Counted from the first letter of the stretch, positions 34,852 to 49,800 are shown. The stretch: 64,000 nt of DNA from Owenia fusiformis (GCA_903813345.2 CAIIXF020000010.1:2037169-2101168), one strand, 5' to 3'. A program made the numbers and translations. Notes: a model not told the origin generated them from the letters alone.

Positions 34852-37800
34852 ATGGCCGCAAATCGTCAACAATTTACTGTCGGGCCTAGAAATCACCAAT
34901 ACATGCATCCTTCGGGGGTTCAAGTCACTCCTACTTCAAGGTAAGCATTTCCCCTCAACTTGATTTCCATTTTAACTCAGTGTCAATGCAACTCCGAGAT
35001 TAGAAATCAAATGATTTATCGAAATGGATCATTGTTTTCATTTCAGTTTCTGTTTTTTCGATTGGATTTTTGTCACAGCCAATTGCAGTTTGATTTGGGC
35101 TTGTTGGGGAACCCAAATTCAGTTTTGTTATTCTTGTTTATAAGAAAAATAATATTGGCTGATTTGGGGTTGCAAAAATCAAACTGCCAAATTGACTTTG
35201 ATCTTTATATCTCTATATCTCTATACAACATTAGACCTAGTCAGGGGCCTCGTTTCTTATCTGACATGTCTTATGGGCCGACTAGGTCTATCCATGATCA
35301 TCATATTATTAGCCTTTTGCAGATTATTGATATAAATCTAGATCATTTTGCCTTTGATGCGGTAATTTAATAGTTCCGCAGGTTTCGAGTCGACATGCGG
35401 AACTAATTAAACCCTGATTTCATGTACATATCTTATAAATAATGTGATCCAAACAAGCATACATACCTTATGAATCAATACACACCATCCCTTACCTCCC
35501 TGTGACCATATTCATGTATAATTACGAAAATATTGGAGACCGCTTTGGAACCAACAGAAAATGCCGGTCAGTTTCTGTCAAAATCAAAATTGCAAATCGT
35601 ATCAGAAAACTACAATGAACTAACGAACAGTAGGTTTACAATAAATAACTACAAAATATATTTTTCTTCTTTCCACAACCTTTATTTTACAATAACCAGT
35701 ACGTTTCGGATCCTGTCTGGATCCTTTTTCAACTGTATAAAAACTGAACTGAAGCGCTACAAAACAATTAAATAAAAACAATATTACGTCATATTAATTC
35801 ACCAAAAATTCATTCCAAATTCCCTACTTAGCACGTAATAGTGGGATATTTTGGGAACTTACTTTTCAAAGAATTCAATTTTGCAATTTTAATTTACAAG
35901 TACTATGTGCATACGAAGATTTTTAGAAGAGAACCTATATCATACTTGGGGTATAGGGCGTATCTTTCCGAGGGCTCCAAATTGGATAACTTAACTTTAA
36001 ATAGCTTTCTATGCCCGGTTTGAAGGTCTGGGTTGACCTGTGGATATTTTGTCAGTGTTTCCAGTTTGGTTGTCCTAAAACTGTTATGAAAATATAAAAA
36101 TTGTGCTCTTTTGTGTATTCAGAGTAAGCAATATGCAGCGCCCTAACAGTGCATCTCCATGTCCTTCTAGCATGGGGAGTAGCATGAGCTCTAATATAAT
36201 CACCTTGTTGTCCTAAAAACTGTTGTTATGAAAATATAAAAATTATGCTCTTTTGTGTAATATGCAGCGCCCTAACAGTGCATCTCCACGTCCTTCTAGC
36301 ATGGGGAGTAGCATGAGCTCTAATATAATCACCTTGTTGTCCTAAAAACTGTTGTTATGAAAATATAAAAATTATGCTCTTTTGTGTATTCAGAGTAAGC
36401 AATATGCAGCGCCCTAACAGTGCATCTCCACGTCCTTCTAGCATGGGGAGTAGCATGAGCTCTAATATAATCACCTTGTTGTCCTAAAAACTGTTGTTAT
36501 GAAAATATAAAAATTATGCTCTTTTGTGTATTCAGAGTAAGCAATATGCAGCGCCCCAACAGTGCATCTCCACGTCCTTCTAGCGTGGGGAGTAGCAGCA
36601 GTGGAGGAAAAGGAAAGGGTTTGCGTCATGACATTTGCGTTGGAGAAGAGGTGAAAATTGCAGTTGACATTGCAATGGAGAAATTTCGCATAGATGAAAC
36701 ACAAAAAGGCAAGTACCTTTTCTTGAGATTTCACATGTACATGTCTATATGATCATTGTGGTGAATATCGCTATTTATTTTGGGGAATTTTTGGTTTTTA
36801 TGATAATTAGTTTAAATTACAATTATTCACCCGATGAGTGAATTACCTTAATTGTTATTAATTATAATTAAACAAGTTATTATTTTGTATTCTTATATGA
36901 TACTCGACGTCGCAATAGCTAGAACAATTGATAAACTGGTCTATATTTGAGTATGTAAGACCACTAAATTTCATAAATGCAAATAGTTGTGTTTCTTGTC
37001 TGTTTATCATATTAGAATCATAACAAAGACCTCTATTTCCTCAATCGCTATGCGATTTCGGTCTTTTAACAATGAACAGAATAGAATTTTTGGTCATATA
37101 TTACGCCATAAATCATAAAATCTTGGTCTTTATTCCTTAATTAAACATTTATAATTCACATATTGATTCTGCTTATAGAACTAGAGTTCCCTTCGTCCCT
37201 CACATCGACAGAAAGAGCCTACATACACAGACTATGCCAAACATTAGGTCTGAAATCAAAAAGCAGGGGGTAAGGTGCTATTTTTTACTATTCTGATATA
37301 GACACACAGTTACTGAATAAGTTGATCATGTTGTTTTGTGCATTGGTTATCTTGTCTCTGTTTTGACATAAATAAGATAAGTCAGGAAATAGGGAAATTA
37401 AATATTTTATACAACGCTACCTGTTCCACAGCAAAGTTAAAGAATTACTTTTGAAACAAAGCTTTTGTTATGAAGCTTTATTGTCAAAATGCTCTGTAAT
37501 AAAGCAGTGTAACAGGTACTGATGTGATAAATTTGATTGTCTTTTTTAGGAAGGGAAACAACAGATATCTAACAGTGGGTAAGAAAGAAGGCAATCAGAC
37601 ATTAAAGGCCTCATCTCTATTCTCACTCATGAAGAATTCCAGACAGCAGATAAATAGTCTCCTACAGAGGTTTCCTGTAACAAACAAAGAGAGACAAGAG
37701 CTGCAACCTCGCACGGATAAAGGACACTATAGCGAAAGTAGGTAGTAAAACCTAATCCAAATGCCTTTGATACCTCTAAAAAAGTGGTGTTGCACTTGGG

Positions 37801-40800
37801 AAGTGTTCCAGAGTTTCATTTAGGTCTTAAAAACTGTTATACCAACAGAGTTGTTCCACTTTTAGAGGTGTTTCACTTTTAGAGTTGTTCCACTTTTAGA
37901 GGTATTTCACTTTTAGAGTTGTTCCACTTTTAGAGGTGTTTCACTTTTAGAGTTGTTCCACTTTTAGAAGTGTTCCACTTTCAGAGTTGTTCCACTTCTA
38001 GAGGTGTTCCACTTTTAGAGTTGTTCCACTTCTAGAGGTGCTCCACTTTTAGAATTGTTCCACTTCTAGAGGTGTTCCACTTTAGAGTTGTTCCACTTCT
38101 AGAGCTGTTCCACTTTAGAGTTGTTCCACTTCTAGAGGTGTTCCACTTTAGAGTTGTTCCACTTCTAGAGGTGTTCCACTTTTAGAGTTGTTCCACTTCT
38201 AGAGGTGCTCCACTTTTAGAGGTGTCCCACTTTTAGCGGTGTTTCACTTTTAGAGTTGTTCCACTTTTAGAGTTGTTCCACTTCTAGAGGTGATCCACTT
38301 TTAGAATTGTTCCACTTTTAGAGGTGTTTCACTTTTAGAGTTGTTCCACTTTTAGAGGTTTCACTGTGCTATAGAAGAGAAGGGCAGTCACATTAAGATG
38401 GATATGAGAGAGATGAAGTTTTAGTTTTGACATGAGTGTCCAGTCGTATTGATTGTTTTAAAATAAAAGTCAATATGTAATCAGCAATGAAAATTCATTT
38501 CTTGAAGAACTGGTTGTAATAAAGCAATAACTTGAGAAGTTAGGCTTAAGTTGAATTGAAACTCATAAAGCTAATATTTATTACCATTTTGGCCAATATC
38601 TGTTACAATGGTCATAATGGCCATAATTAAAAAAAGTTAGAAATAATGAGTGATCACTTGAAACTCATAAAATAAAACTTTATCTGATATGCACATGTTA
38701 TTTCAGTGCTTGTCCGTGACATGAACAAAACCACAACTGGACGACTGAACAATGGTGTTCCCCAAGTTCCTCCTCATAGAGGGGACTCAGAGCTACTCAG
38801 CTTTAGACAGACTCTCCCTGTCAGTCAGATGGGCCCAGAGATCATTAATGCAGTCAGCAAAAACCAGGTGGTGCTAGTATCGGGGGAAACAGGCTCTGGG
38901 AAGACTACACAGGTAAATGAATGTAGAAATCATTTATGTAGTTCATAACATTCAATTGTGACCAAAATATGAGTTACACAGCTCAAATAACATCATGTTC
39001 CATCTGGAGCCCTAAACATTAGAAAGGGGAATTTGTAAAGGGGAATTGCTAATTCTATAAAACAAATACTAGAATAACACAAATGTTTGAATAAAAGTTT
39101 ATGAATTGATTCCATCCTCAACCCATCTTGAATTTCCAAGTATACAATCTCAGTGACATCAGAAGGATGGCTATCTCTCTGAACAAAATATGTGTTTTGG
39201 ATTTCATATTGCATTCATCAAAATACAAGTATTTGGAGAAAATGTTACTGTCAAAAGCTGGTCAATGCTTAACCAGGCGTTTTAAAGATAGTTATAACAA
39301 TCAGTATAGTTATTGATGTCATTCTCATCAATTTGAGTTTAAGATTGCAATCACCGTGCAGTGTGTTAAATGGGAGTACGGTTCTATCCAAAGTGTATAT
39401 TCTTCAGGTTCCACAGATTATCATGGATGAATGCACCAGAACCAACAAACCATGCCGGATCTTCTGCACACAGCCACGTCGTATCTCTGCACTCTCTGTT
39501 GCAGAGAGGGTAGCTGCTGAGAGAGGAGAGAAAATAGGTCAGACAGTTGGGTACCAGATACGTCTTGAGAGCAGGTATTAAAATATGTACTGTAGAAGAA
39601 GAAAATATAACGAGGAAAATATTATAGCGAAAAATAGCGTCAGGCTTCGACCGTTATGATTAATTCCGCGAAAGTTTATTCAAAAAAATAAAACTTACTG
39701 AAATCATGAAACGCCAGAATGTTAGACCGCCTCGTCGAAGTTTTATTGCTACATTAGATTTACGATCGGTATTTTAATTACTTTTGCTACTAGAAAAAGA
39801 ACGAACACAAAAACACATAACGTAAAACTACAAACATTGTTTCAAACTATACAAATCAGAAACAATATAAACAACAGTTTAGCATCTTATCAACGTACCA
39901 TTCCTGAAGAAAATATTTAGATACAGGGATAAGCTGTTTGTTTTCCCGCTGGCATTAAACATTATATTAGGCGATTATAAAGAAAGTCTTGTGTCACCAG
40001 TTTACTTGATTGTTATAATCCGTTAATTAGAATTAAAAACTTACCTGGAAAGTACAATAAGTAAGCCAATAATTAACAGGTAATTACTGAGAGCATGTAT
40101 GTATTCATTTATTGAAAAACAAAAGGCGAACTTGTTGTTACTAATTTTATTCGTTCGTAAATTAAAAACGTCATGGCAAAATAGGTCGGTTTATCTTTTG
40201 AATCAATACTGATTACGTACCAGGGAAACCAAATATGATGACTGTATGGGTAATCAAACAATCAAGGAAGCATAACTAGTATTAGAATGAGTATTCGAAA
40301 GTATATGAACCGTGAGGAGCTTTCATTTAAACACAGTAAGTTCGCGTGAATTAGTAACTCTATTATCGCTCACAGCGGTAACCATTAATAATTTCGGGAA
40401 TCAAGCATTAAAACCTCGGCTGGAACAATGGGCTTTCTAGGCCTAGTTTGACATGAAATTATTGGGCTCTTGGACCGTTATAATTTCTTCTCGCGATTTT
40501 TGATTTTGGCAGCATTTCGTTATAATTTGTTCCCGCTATAATTTCTTCTTCTACAGTATTAGATATCATGATCAGTTCTTCTACTAAGATGGGTTTGGGG
40601 TATGTATGTGTAACACCCAGGAATATACAGGGTGTCAATAGATTACATGGACTTTGTATTGGAATTGTAAAGAGACTTTATGGACACCCTGTATATCATA
40701 TCTTATAAGTAATCTATATATGAATAACTCCACAGGGAAAGCAGACATCCTGTCATGCAATATGCAACTCTAGAGAATGCACGATTTATATTAATGCTGT

Positions 40801-43800
40801 GTAGTTTTGCATTTGAAATTCCATTGAACTCTTGTTTATCATGAGATTTTAGAAGGTTTGAAAGTGAAATATAAAGTGCCCTGATAATAGAATTAACTTT
40901 GTTTTATAGATATTTTCTTGTATTTTGTTTCCTTATATTTTCTTTTTATTACATTTTAGGGTCTCCCCCAAGACTCTATTAACCTTCTGCACCAATGGAG
41001 TGCTTTTGAGGACACTCATGGGCGGAGCTACTCCTCTTTCAGCTGTCACTCATATTATTGTGGTAGGTACAATTAAAGACTTGTTTTCATGTATACTACA
41101 GTAGTATGTTTTCAATAATACAAGCCAATGCTCACTGCTCAGTGTTTAGCTAAATTTCAAAAATGATAAAAAGGTTAGAAGGTGTGTGTTACATCTGCCC
41201 CATGGGAGACATTTCCCTCGGAATAAACCTTGTATCTAAAACCTCCCACTACCCCACGGCCACCATCCAAAAGAACTTTGTCATTCTAGTCTCCAATCAC
41301 CCCAAAATATTTTTTGATTTATATTATAACGATCTGTAAAATGACCATCAATTGACTGTAGAATTTATTATCATATTTCCTGAGAATATCTCAATTGTTT
41401 ATATACTTACTATATGAGAAAATTTTTATGTTTACAGAAAATAAAGGTTACAATGGTACAAGATACAGATCATTGTAAATTAAAAATATTTTTGGGCAAT
41501 TTATGATTAGAATAAAACGTATTAATCTTTTTAAGATCCTTCTCTTCTGTCTAATTAAACTAAAAAGTTTTTTCTCATAACTTATTGAACATTTTTATCA
41601 GTACAGAACTTGAATTCCCTGTTTAATATGCATTTTAATGGTTAAAAAATTAACGGACAGTCTTTTTCTTTAGGATGAGATTCATGAACGTGATCGATTC
41701 AGTGACTTCCTGTTGATCTTATTGCGTCATGCCATTACACAGGGCAAGTATCGCAATCTGAAGGTGATCTTGATGAGTGCAGCGTTGAATATTGATCTCT
41801 TCTCTGCCTACTTTGATAACTGCCCAGTGATAAATGGTAAGTTTGCAGACCGTTCTTGATGTCTTTTTTTATCAAATCATTCATCAGTGAACAAAAATGA
41901 CATCAAGAAAAATTATGATATGGGATTTATCCGTTGGTTATTTCAACAATACATGTTAAATATATTTTTTTGAGTCGTCCACTCATGTGATAAATGTCAT
42001 TATTGTTTTTATGGAATAGTGTTTCTGTAAAGATCTGTAAGAGAAAAATTCTGGAAAATCCACCAAGCACAAAACAGTTCATGAAAATCCATCGAACACA
42101 AATTGAAAAAAGTCAGACCTTCACCAAAAGACCAGATGGTAATTGTGCTATATGAATAATTATATTAATCACTGAATGTAGTTCAGAAGAGTTTGCTATC
42201 CCATTTGTTTTTTCTGGCCATTTAGTGTCAAGACAATAACTAGTATGGATGATAGATTTGGTTGAAATTTTATAGGCTGATGCCTTATGGCCTAGTCACA
42301 AAGCCCGGCCGATGTCCGGCATCGGTAGAGCTCGGTGGATTTTTTTGGTGCCACCGAGCTCTCCTCATCGGAAGCAGAGCTCGGTGATGTGAACGGACTC
42401 CGTCCGGACATCTTCAGGTACTATACTTTCCAAGGCTCTGTCCCACATCGGCCGGAGCTCGGTCGGAGCTCGGCCGGTGTCCGTTAAAAAAACCTCGTCC
42501 TCTGGTTGTCTCAGATGCACGGGACACCGACCGATACTCGGCCGTGCACCGGCCGACGTGTGTTCTGATGTGGTTACAATGGGGCTGCGATGAGGGAGCT
42601 CGGTGAGAGCCCGGTGAAATTTAACTCCGAAGTTAAAATTTCACCGAGCTGCCACCGATGCGGTTTTAAGCAACAAACGCCATGGATGGAAAATTGCATC
42701 GCTGGCTCATCGGAACCTCATCGGCCGGGCTATGTGACTAGGCCATTATGGTCATAGGACCTCTGCTTTAGAATAAGTCCCCAATATTGTTGCTCGTTTC
42801 AAAATGGCCACCATTTCTGAAAAATGTAAGGTTGAATACATGTTTTTTTTATTCTTTATTTCCAGTGCCAGGAAAGGTGTTTCATGTAGAAGAGTATTTC
42901 TTGGAGGATCTCCTTAAAATGTAAGATCCTTATGAAATTATTTTTTATTTCTCACTTCAAAGTTCTGCATAATTAAATCTCAATTTATAATCAGTTTATA
43001 AAGTATCATTATTATCATCAACATATGTAATACTGAAAAAGAAACATATTTGATATTTCATGTCAGCTTAATAGTGTATTATGATATTCCAGGACTAACT
43101 ATACAAATAAAGAAATGGAGAAATACAGACAAGAAATTGGACAAGGTGAGCAAATTTACTCATGTTTTTTTTTTGATTAACTTTGGGGTGGTTTTGATAA
43201 ATCCTATCATTGTCTTTCCAGGAAATCCACTCATGTTTGAATTTCTACAGTTTATTAACTTTTGGGTGGCTCCGTTGTGGTGTGCTTCTATTGACATAAT
43301 ATACTTTGTTTTTTATGATACTCATCACTGCCATTCCTGGAAAACCATTGATCAATTTTTAGGTAGCCATTTTGTTTTCAGTAGTTTTGTTAAGTTTCCC
43401 AGTAGGGTATTTAAAAGACTATTTCCTTTGGTAGATTAGGGTGTGTCTGATTGTGTTGAGTAAATTTGATTTTGGGTTGTGCCCTATTGTGCTCTGTAAT
43501 TGGTGTTCATACAGATTGTTCATGTTCGAAAAGTTGTTTATGTTTATGATGTGTCAATGTTCAATGTTGTGTTTCATGGTATTGTGCTACAGGCTTATGA
43601 TTTGGAAATGGGGTTTGCCTGATATGAAGAGTTTGTAATTAGTTGTCTTTTGTTGGTTGAGTACCATAATATGTGGTTTGGTATCTGCTCCTGATTGTGT
43701 CAGTTCTGTAACAGGTTGTACTCAATTGCATTAAGGGAAGTATTTATATGTTTTCCTAAGGTTAAAGATTGAGGATCAAGGAAAGTTGTATGACCCAAAT

Positions 43801-46800
43801 ATTCAATGTCACAGGTCTGGCAATATTCCAATTTTTAAATGGAAACTTGAAATATCTAGTCACATATGAACTCCAAGGAACTTGTAGATGATGCTTAAAG
43901 AGATTCATTCAATTTGAAGTAAGATGAAATTTGACCTTGAAAATTTTCGAAACTTTACCTTTTTCCAGATTTTGAGCTCCAATATTTCAAAACTCTGTGA
44001 AAAAAATTAATTTACTATTGATTACTAATGTGTGTAAAATAGGAATGTAACTTTTTCTGACGTTCAACCAAAAATCTTGATCAAACATTGAAAAACTTTG
44101 ATAACAATGTTTGTGAGCTAGTTTGATGACCTTGACCTTGCAAATTTTACTTTTCAGACCTGCTTAAATATACCTTAATTCAAAAAAAATTGAAAAATCA
44201 ACTTTTTCTACTTTTTGAAGATCAATCAAAGGTCAAACTTAAATCTAAGGTCAACTTTGGAGTTCTCAGAAATACCTTTTTTACCTTCAATATCTCAAAA
44301 TCTTGACAAAATTTGTCTAGAAGGAAAAATGCTGACACTAATAGAATACTAATTTCTATCTCTCAGCAAAAATTCAGGCAAAAAATTGAATTGCAGTGTC
44401 AGGCTTTGAGAAACTTTGATTTGACTTAGATTTTGACCTTGACTAAGATAAAAATTACTTTCCCACCAAGTTCACCTCAAGTCCCTAGTAGGAGCATATC
44501 GTAGATAGTTGAAAGCTACTGGAGAAAAAGTGCAGGGCAGATTAAAGAAATGATAATAATATCTATCAGACCTATCCATCTGGGGCCTCCTAATAAAATG
44601 TTTGAAAAACTGGTAGATTGACAAGTCTGTATTTGGTCATGTTTTTTACCTCAGTCATTTGTGAAGTTAAACTCCCTTTCTCTCTGTAAGGTTTGAGCAT
44701 TAGATAAGACAAAATTTATACACCGTTCAACATGACTTTTATCAAATATAACAAGAATTTATGGGGTCGTCATGATGGCAATTGTTTGAAGACCACGTGC
44801 ACATTTAGTGTTTAAACACACATTTTTCTATTCTGTTAAGTCGATGTGACTTATTCAGACAACCTTGGCCTTATAAACGGAATTAAGGTAGTTATACATT
44901 TGTCAGCTTGGAATTAATAATCACATTCAAGATGAATTATTAACTAACTTCAAATTAAGATGTTCTTTACATCAACTATATCACGCCTTACCATCGCGTA
45001 AGCAGGCGTCACCGTACAGCGTCAAAAAATAGCAGAGTACAGTTTTCTGTACGGTAACGCAAATTAACTGCTTTGAAGCAAAAACTATGACAAGAGTTTA
45101 AAAAAATTAATTTGATGAAAACTAATACGATTTCATGTGAAATAAAAACAGCATTCTCTTAGAAATGGTTTTAAATTTCTGATTATGATAAACGTTTTAC
45201 GAGCACTGTTCGGATTTTTTCTGAGTGAATCGGCCCACATAATCGACCAGAGTGAAAAAAGGTTGTTTTTTCGCATTTTGTTTGGTTATTATTTTCCCTA
45301 CCGTCTGAGAGTATGGATTATTTTTATGAGAATATGTATTTGTTACTTACACATTTTAGAACGGGCGAAGGTTCAGCAAACAACCATTCATTATGTATAT
45401 TTAAAAAAGATCAAATTTGTACGGTGACGCACCAGCTGTACGGTGACGCAATGCTTTGATGAACTAAATGAGACTAAGATTGTATGAAATGGAAACTCTT
45501 GAGTATGATCATTTGTTCATATATAGTGCATGGGCGCTACAGTTCAACAATATATTCCACAGCTTAATGGAAGGTTACTGGAAATGTATGATACGGTAAA
45601 GATCATGAAACCAAAAACTCTCTTGTTGCTATGTTATTGATGTTTTAAAACAAGGGATGTCACAAGTAAATCTCATCTTGCACGTGTGACTTTTTAGGAT
45701 GAAAGATGCAATATCTTGCATGGGGTAAAGATGGCTGTGTAGGCTATCTTTGTTAGTCATATGAGAAAAGCCTGGTTTAGTTCAAATGATACCAAAGCAT
45801 TACGTCAACTTTCAAATAGTTAATTCCATGAAAACTAAAAATATCGAAATTAATACTTCCTGTCCGCCATCTTAAATGCGAAGGTGACGGCTGTAACCTT
45901 CGCTTGATACTTACCAGTGATAAGGTACATATATGTAGATCTGACGCTTCTTTACCTCTTGTTCGAACAGTAAGCTTAGAGCACTTCATAAAATCTAAGG
46001 AAGCGTCACCGTACAGCTGATGCGTCACCGTACAGTTCTGATCGTTTTTAAATAAATACACTGAATGATTATTTGCCGAATATTCATCTGTTCTAAAATG
46101 TGTAGATAACAAATACATATTCTCATAAAAATAATCCATACTCTCAGACGACAGGGAAAATAATAACCAAACGAAAAGTGAAAAAAACACCATTTTTCTC
46201 TCGAGTCGATTATGTGGGCCGATCCAGTCAGAAAAAATCCGAGCAGTGCTCGAAAAACTTTTATCATAATTAGAAAGTTAAAACCATTCCTAAGAGAATG
46301 CTGTTTTCATTACACCCGAAATCGTATTAATTTTCATCTAATTAATCATTTTAAAACCCTCATTATAGTTTTTGCTTCAACTCAGTTAATTTTCGTCACC
46401 GTACAGAAAACTGTACTACTGTATTTTTTGACGCTGTACGGTGACGCCTGCTTACGCGATGGTTAGGCGTGTATATATCAAGTAAAAAAATGGTGTCATG
46501 AACATATATTATCATAACAGAATTATTAATATTTTGCACATTGGATATTTCAATAATTATATGAAATAATGATTCAGATTCAGATATTTATTACTATTTT
46601 GAAAATCATATATGACATTCAATACAACATGACGCTCTCAAGAGCATACATGTTGGTTTTAACTGGACAGAAATGGGTCAGTGACGCCAACAGGTAAGAC
46701 AAATAAAAATGGAGTGGAGAAATACCTGAGAATGACACTGGCCCAAGTCTGTTGGAGATCATTTCAAAAATGTAAAAAATATTAACACTCGGGGACAGAG

Positions 46801-49800
46801 ACACAGGACACGAGAACGGGTAATTGCTGCTAAGTTTATAATATGTATATATATAAGTTGATAAGACAAAATGTGGCAGAGTAAGACATTTTCAAATCTT
46901 TAAAACTACAAAGGTATGTCATTTATTTTATTTTGTTTGAACAAAGACTTAAAAATTGAGAGTGGGGCTGCTTGTCGAATATGATAAGATATAGAATTCC
47001 AGATTTGCTGACCTTGATGAGAAAATAATAAAGTCAAATGTCACCAAGTTTGGCTGTTTTTTAGGGTAATTGTTATTAAAAGCTAGCTTATATTATATTA
47101 AAATTCTGTATTCTGTGTTAAATTTTGAAAATTTATTGTCACACAAGTGCCATCATACACATCATCCAAAAGTTGTAAATTTGTTTAGAACTGGCCATAT
47201 TTTACATGTGTATAAATACCTTAAGTCACTTATGTTTACATGTTAAAAACATCCAAACCACAAAATGGAGTTACCCAAAGTGTTAGCACTTTGCTGTATT
47301 GGGATTATTTGTCTCCAAATAACAGTTGATGGGAGTAAAATACTGTTATTCCCTAATGATGTAGGCTATAACAGCAGAGTAATGAACATGCTTAAACTAG
47401 GAAGAATGCTCACTAATGCAAAACATCAGGTAACATGTGTCATTTCTGACAAAATGAGAGAAGAGGCAATGTTTAAATTAGCTGAGGGGGAAAACGCTGA
47501 CTTAAGCTTCAACGTGGTCAGCTATAAAACTCCACCAGTGGAAATGAGGACTGATAATAAAGACTTTACTGATCCACTGATCAATCTAGACATGTCCCAG
47601 CTTTATAAATTCATTGGTGCCATGTTCTTTAATGCATTAGAGAACACACTAAATGACAAAACCATTGCTAACTTAGCTAGAGAAGAGTTTGACCTGATCA
47701 TAGCTGATGAGTTTGTGTTTTTTCCAAGAATCATATCTGCATATAGAAGCATTCCAATCATTTTGTACAGCAATTCTGGCCCTCTTACTTTTGACCCAGA
47801 CATTATTCCGAGGTACAGCTTAGCATTCGTTAATGGATGTTTTAATAGATTCAGTGATGCCATGTCATTTCTACAAAGACTTGAGAATGTTTGGGAATAC
47901 TTTAGAATGAAATGGACATGGTCAGGTGTCTACACTGCAGCTGAAGTGCTTTGTAGGAGCCATGGCTATGGGAAGTCTTGTGACAATATAAGGGAAATTC
48001 ACAAGACTGTTAACCTTGTGCTCATGAACAGAAATGATGTTATACACTATCCTGCACCATATATGCCACATATTGTGTCTACAGAAGGGTTTTTCTTGGA
48101 AAAGCCTAAACCTTTAGATGCCTATTACAAAGATATTTTAAAGGGGTCAGAAACACATGGCATTATTGTGGTAAGCTTTGGATCGCTTTTTAGGAGATTA
48201 GGACGGAAATATCGCACCATATTTGCTAAGGCATTTTCCAGAATGCCCCAAACAGTGATCTGGAGTTACGAAGGTGAAACGCCTGAAGGCCTAGGTGAGA
48301 ATACGGTTGTTAACAAATGGATTCCACAAACTGATCTGCTGGCAAGCTCTGCAGTTAAACTATTTGTAACACAATGTGGATCATCCTCATTATTTGAGGC
48401 ATTGAGAAATGGTCTCCCCGTTGTTGGTGTTCCTTTTCTTGGCGACCAGGAGCATAACTGTCTGAAACTTGTAGAGAGAGTCAAGTCAGCCAAGATTGTC
48501 ACGTTAAACACAATTACAAGTGAACAGCTACAAAATGCAATGGAAGAGGTCATTAACAATAAAACGTACAGAACAAATGCAAGGAAAGCTGCCACAATGT
48601 ACCATGATCACCTCATTGATCCAAGAAATAAAAAATTGTATTGGATTGAGTATGTTATTCGCCATAAAGGAGCACAGCACTTGAGATCAGCTGGAGAAAA
48701 TCAACTTAACTTTTTCCAGTATTATCTCCTTGATATAGCTGGATCAGTTGTAGTTGTTTTCATTATTGCTTTGACCAGTGTTACTGTGATTGTGAAAGCG
48801 TTACTAAAGTGCTTGGTAAAAGCTACAAAACTTAAAAAAGCATAGTTTTGCAAGTTGTACCAAGCCTTTTCAACCTCATATACTATTATATGTAAGGTGT
48901 GAATAAGAGAGTTGTGGGCTGTTAGTACATTAGAACTTACAAGAACTGATGATATATTCGTTTGATACTAAAATCAAAGTTAGAATTGCATATGAGATGT
49001 AACATGATTTCTGAGTATTCCCTAACATTTCTGGAAACTTTCAGAGTTGATTCAAGTCTAGTATAATCTTATTCATTCATTTTCACCATTGAATCATGTT
49101 GATCAAAATATAGACCTTAGAAGAAGGTGTATATTGGTGAATATTCACCTCTGACCCTCTGCCCATTTAAAGTAAAGTACAAAGCTTGATCAGTTTATGT
49201 GGCAATCAAGGTTTAATCAATAAGGTACACCCTGTTGTTTAAAGGTACTAAATAATTGACAACATCAATAACCTTAACTGATTAATGTGTTCATGTTTTT
49301 CTTTCATTAAGTATAAATTATATTATGATTTTGTAAAACCCAGATTGCAATTTTGACAAAATATTTATATATCTTTCTTTTATTAGAAACTTAGTTATGT
49401 AAATTAAAATAGTGCAACCGAATATCAAATGTCACAGGCCTGGCAATATTCCAATTTTTAAATCATTTTTAAATCAGGGAAATAAGATACCAATATTTAT
49501 TCATATATGTTGAGTGAAACTTGTTTTATGAATGACCAAAGGTCATTAGATTGACTTAGAAGTTAGAGTTGAGACACTGAAGTAGTAACAGTGAAATGTG
49601 AAATGGGCCTACAACCTTGTGTATTTTTGAGGAGCCACTCAGTAAAATTACGATTTCTCTGTACCATGATGTCCAATCAAGATTATTTGAGTACGTGTGT
49701 GTTCCTGAGGCGTTTGGGTATCCAGGAATGACAAGATCTACCCATTGTATGACAGAAATCGGGAAGACAAAATTTGAGAGGCACAAACAAAATTGCTTGT

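Noticed and set aside
43050-43638. Open frames of 129 and 65 codons just after YTHDC2 exon 10
   Set aside because: They overlap exon 10 in the wrong frame, are rich in Phe, Ile and Cys from T-rich DNA, and show no domain or splice logic.
45185-46267. Matching ~80-codon frames on both strands
   Set aside because: They lie in the two inverted arms of the foldback element, so the likeness of the peptides is explained by the DNA duplication.
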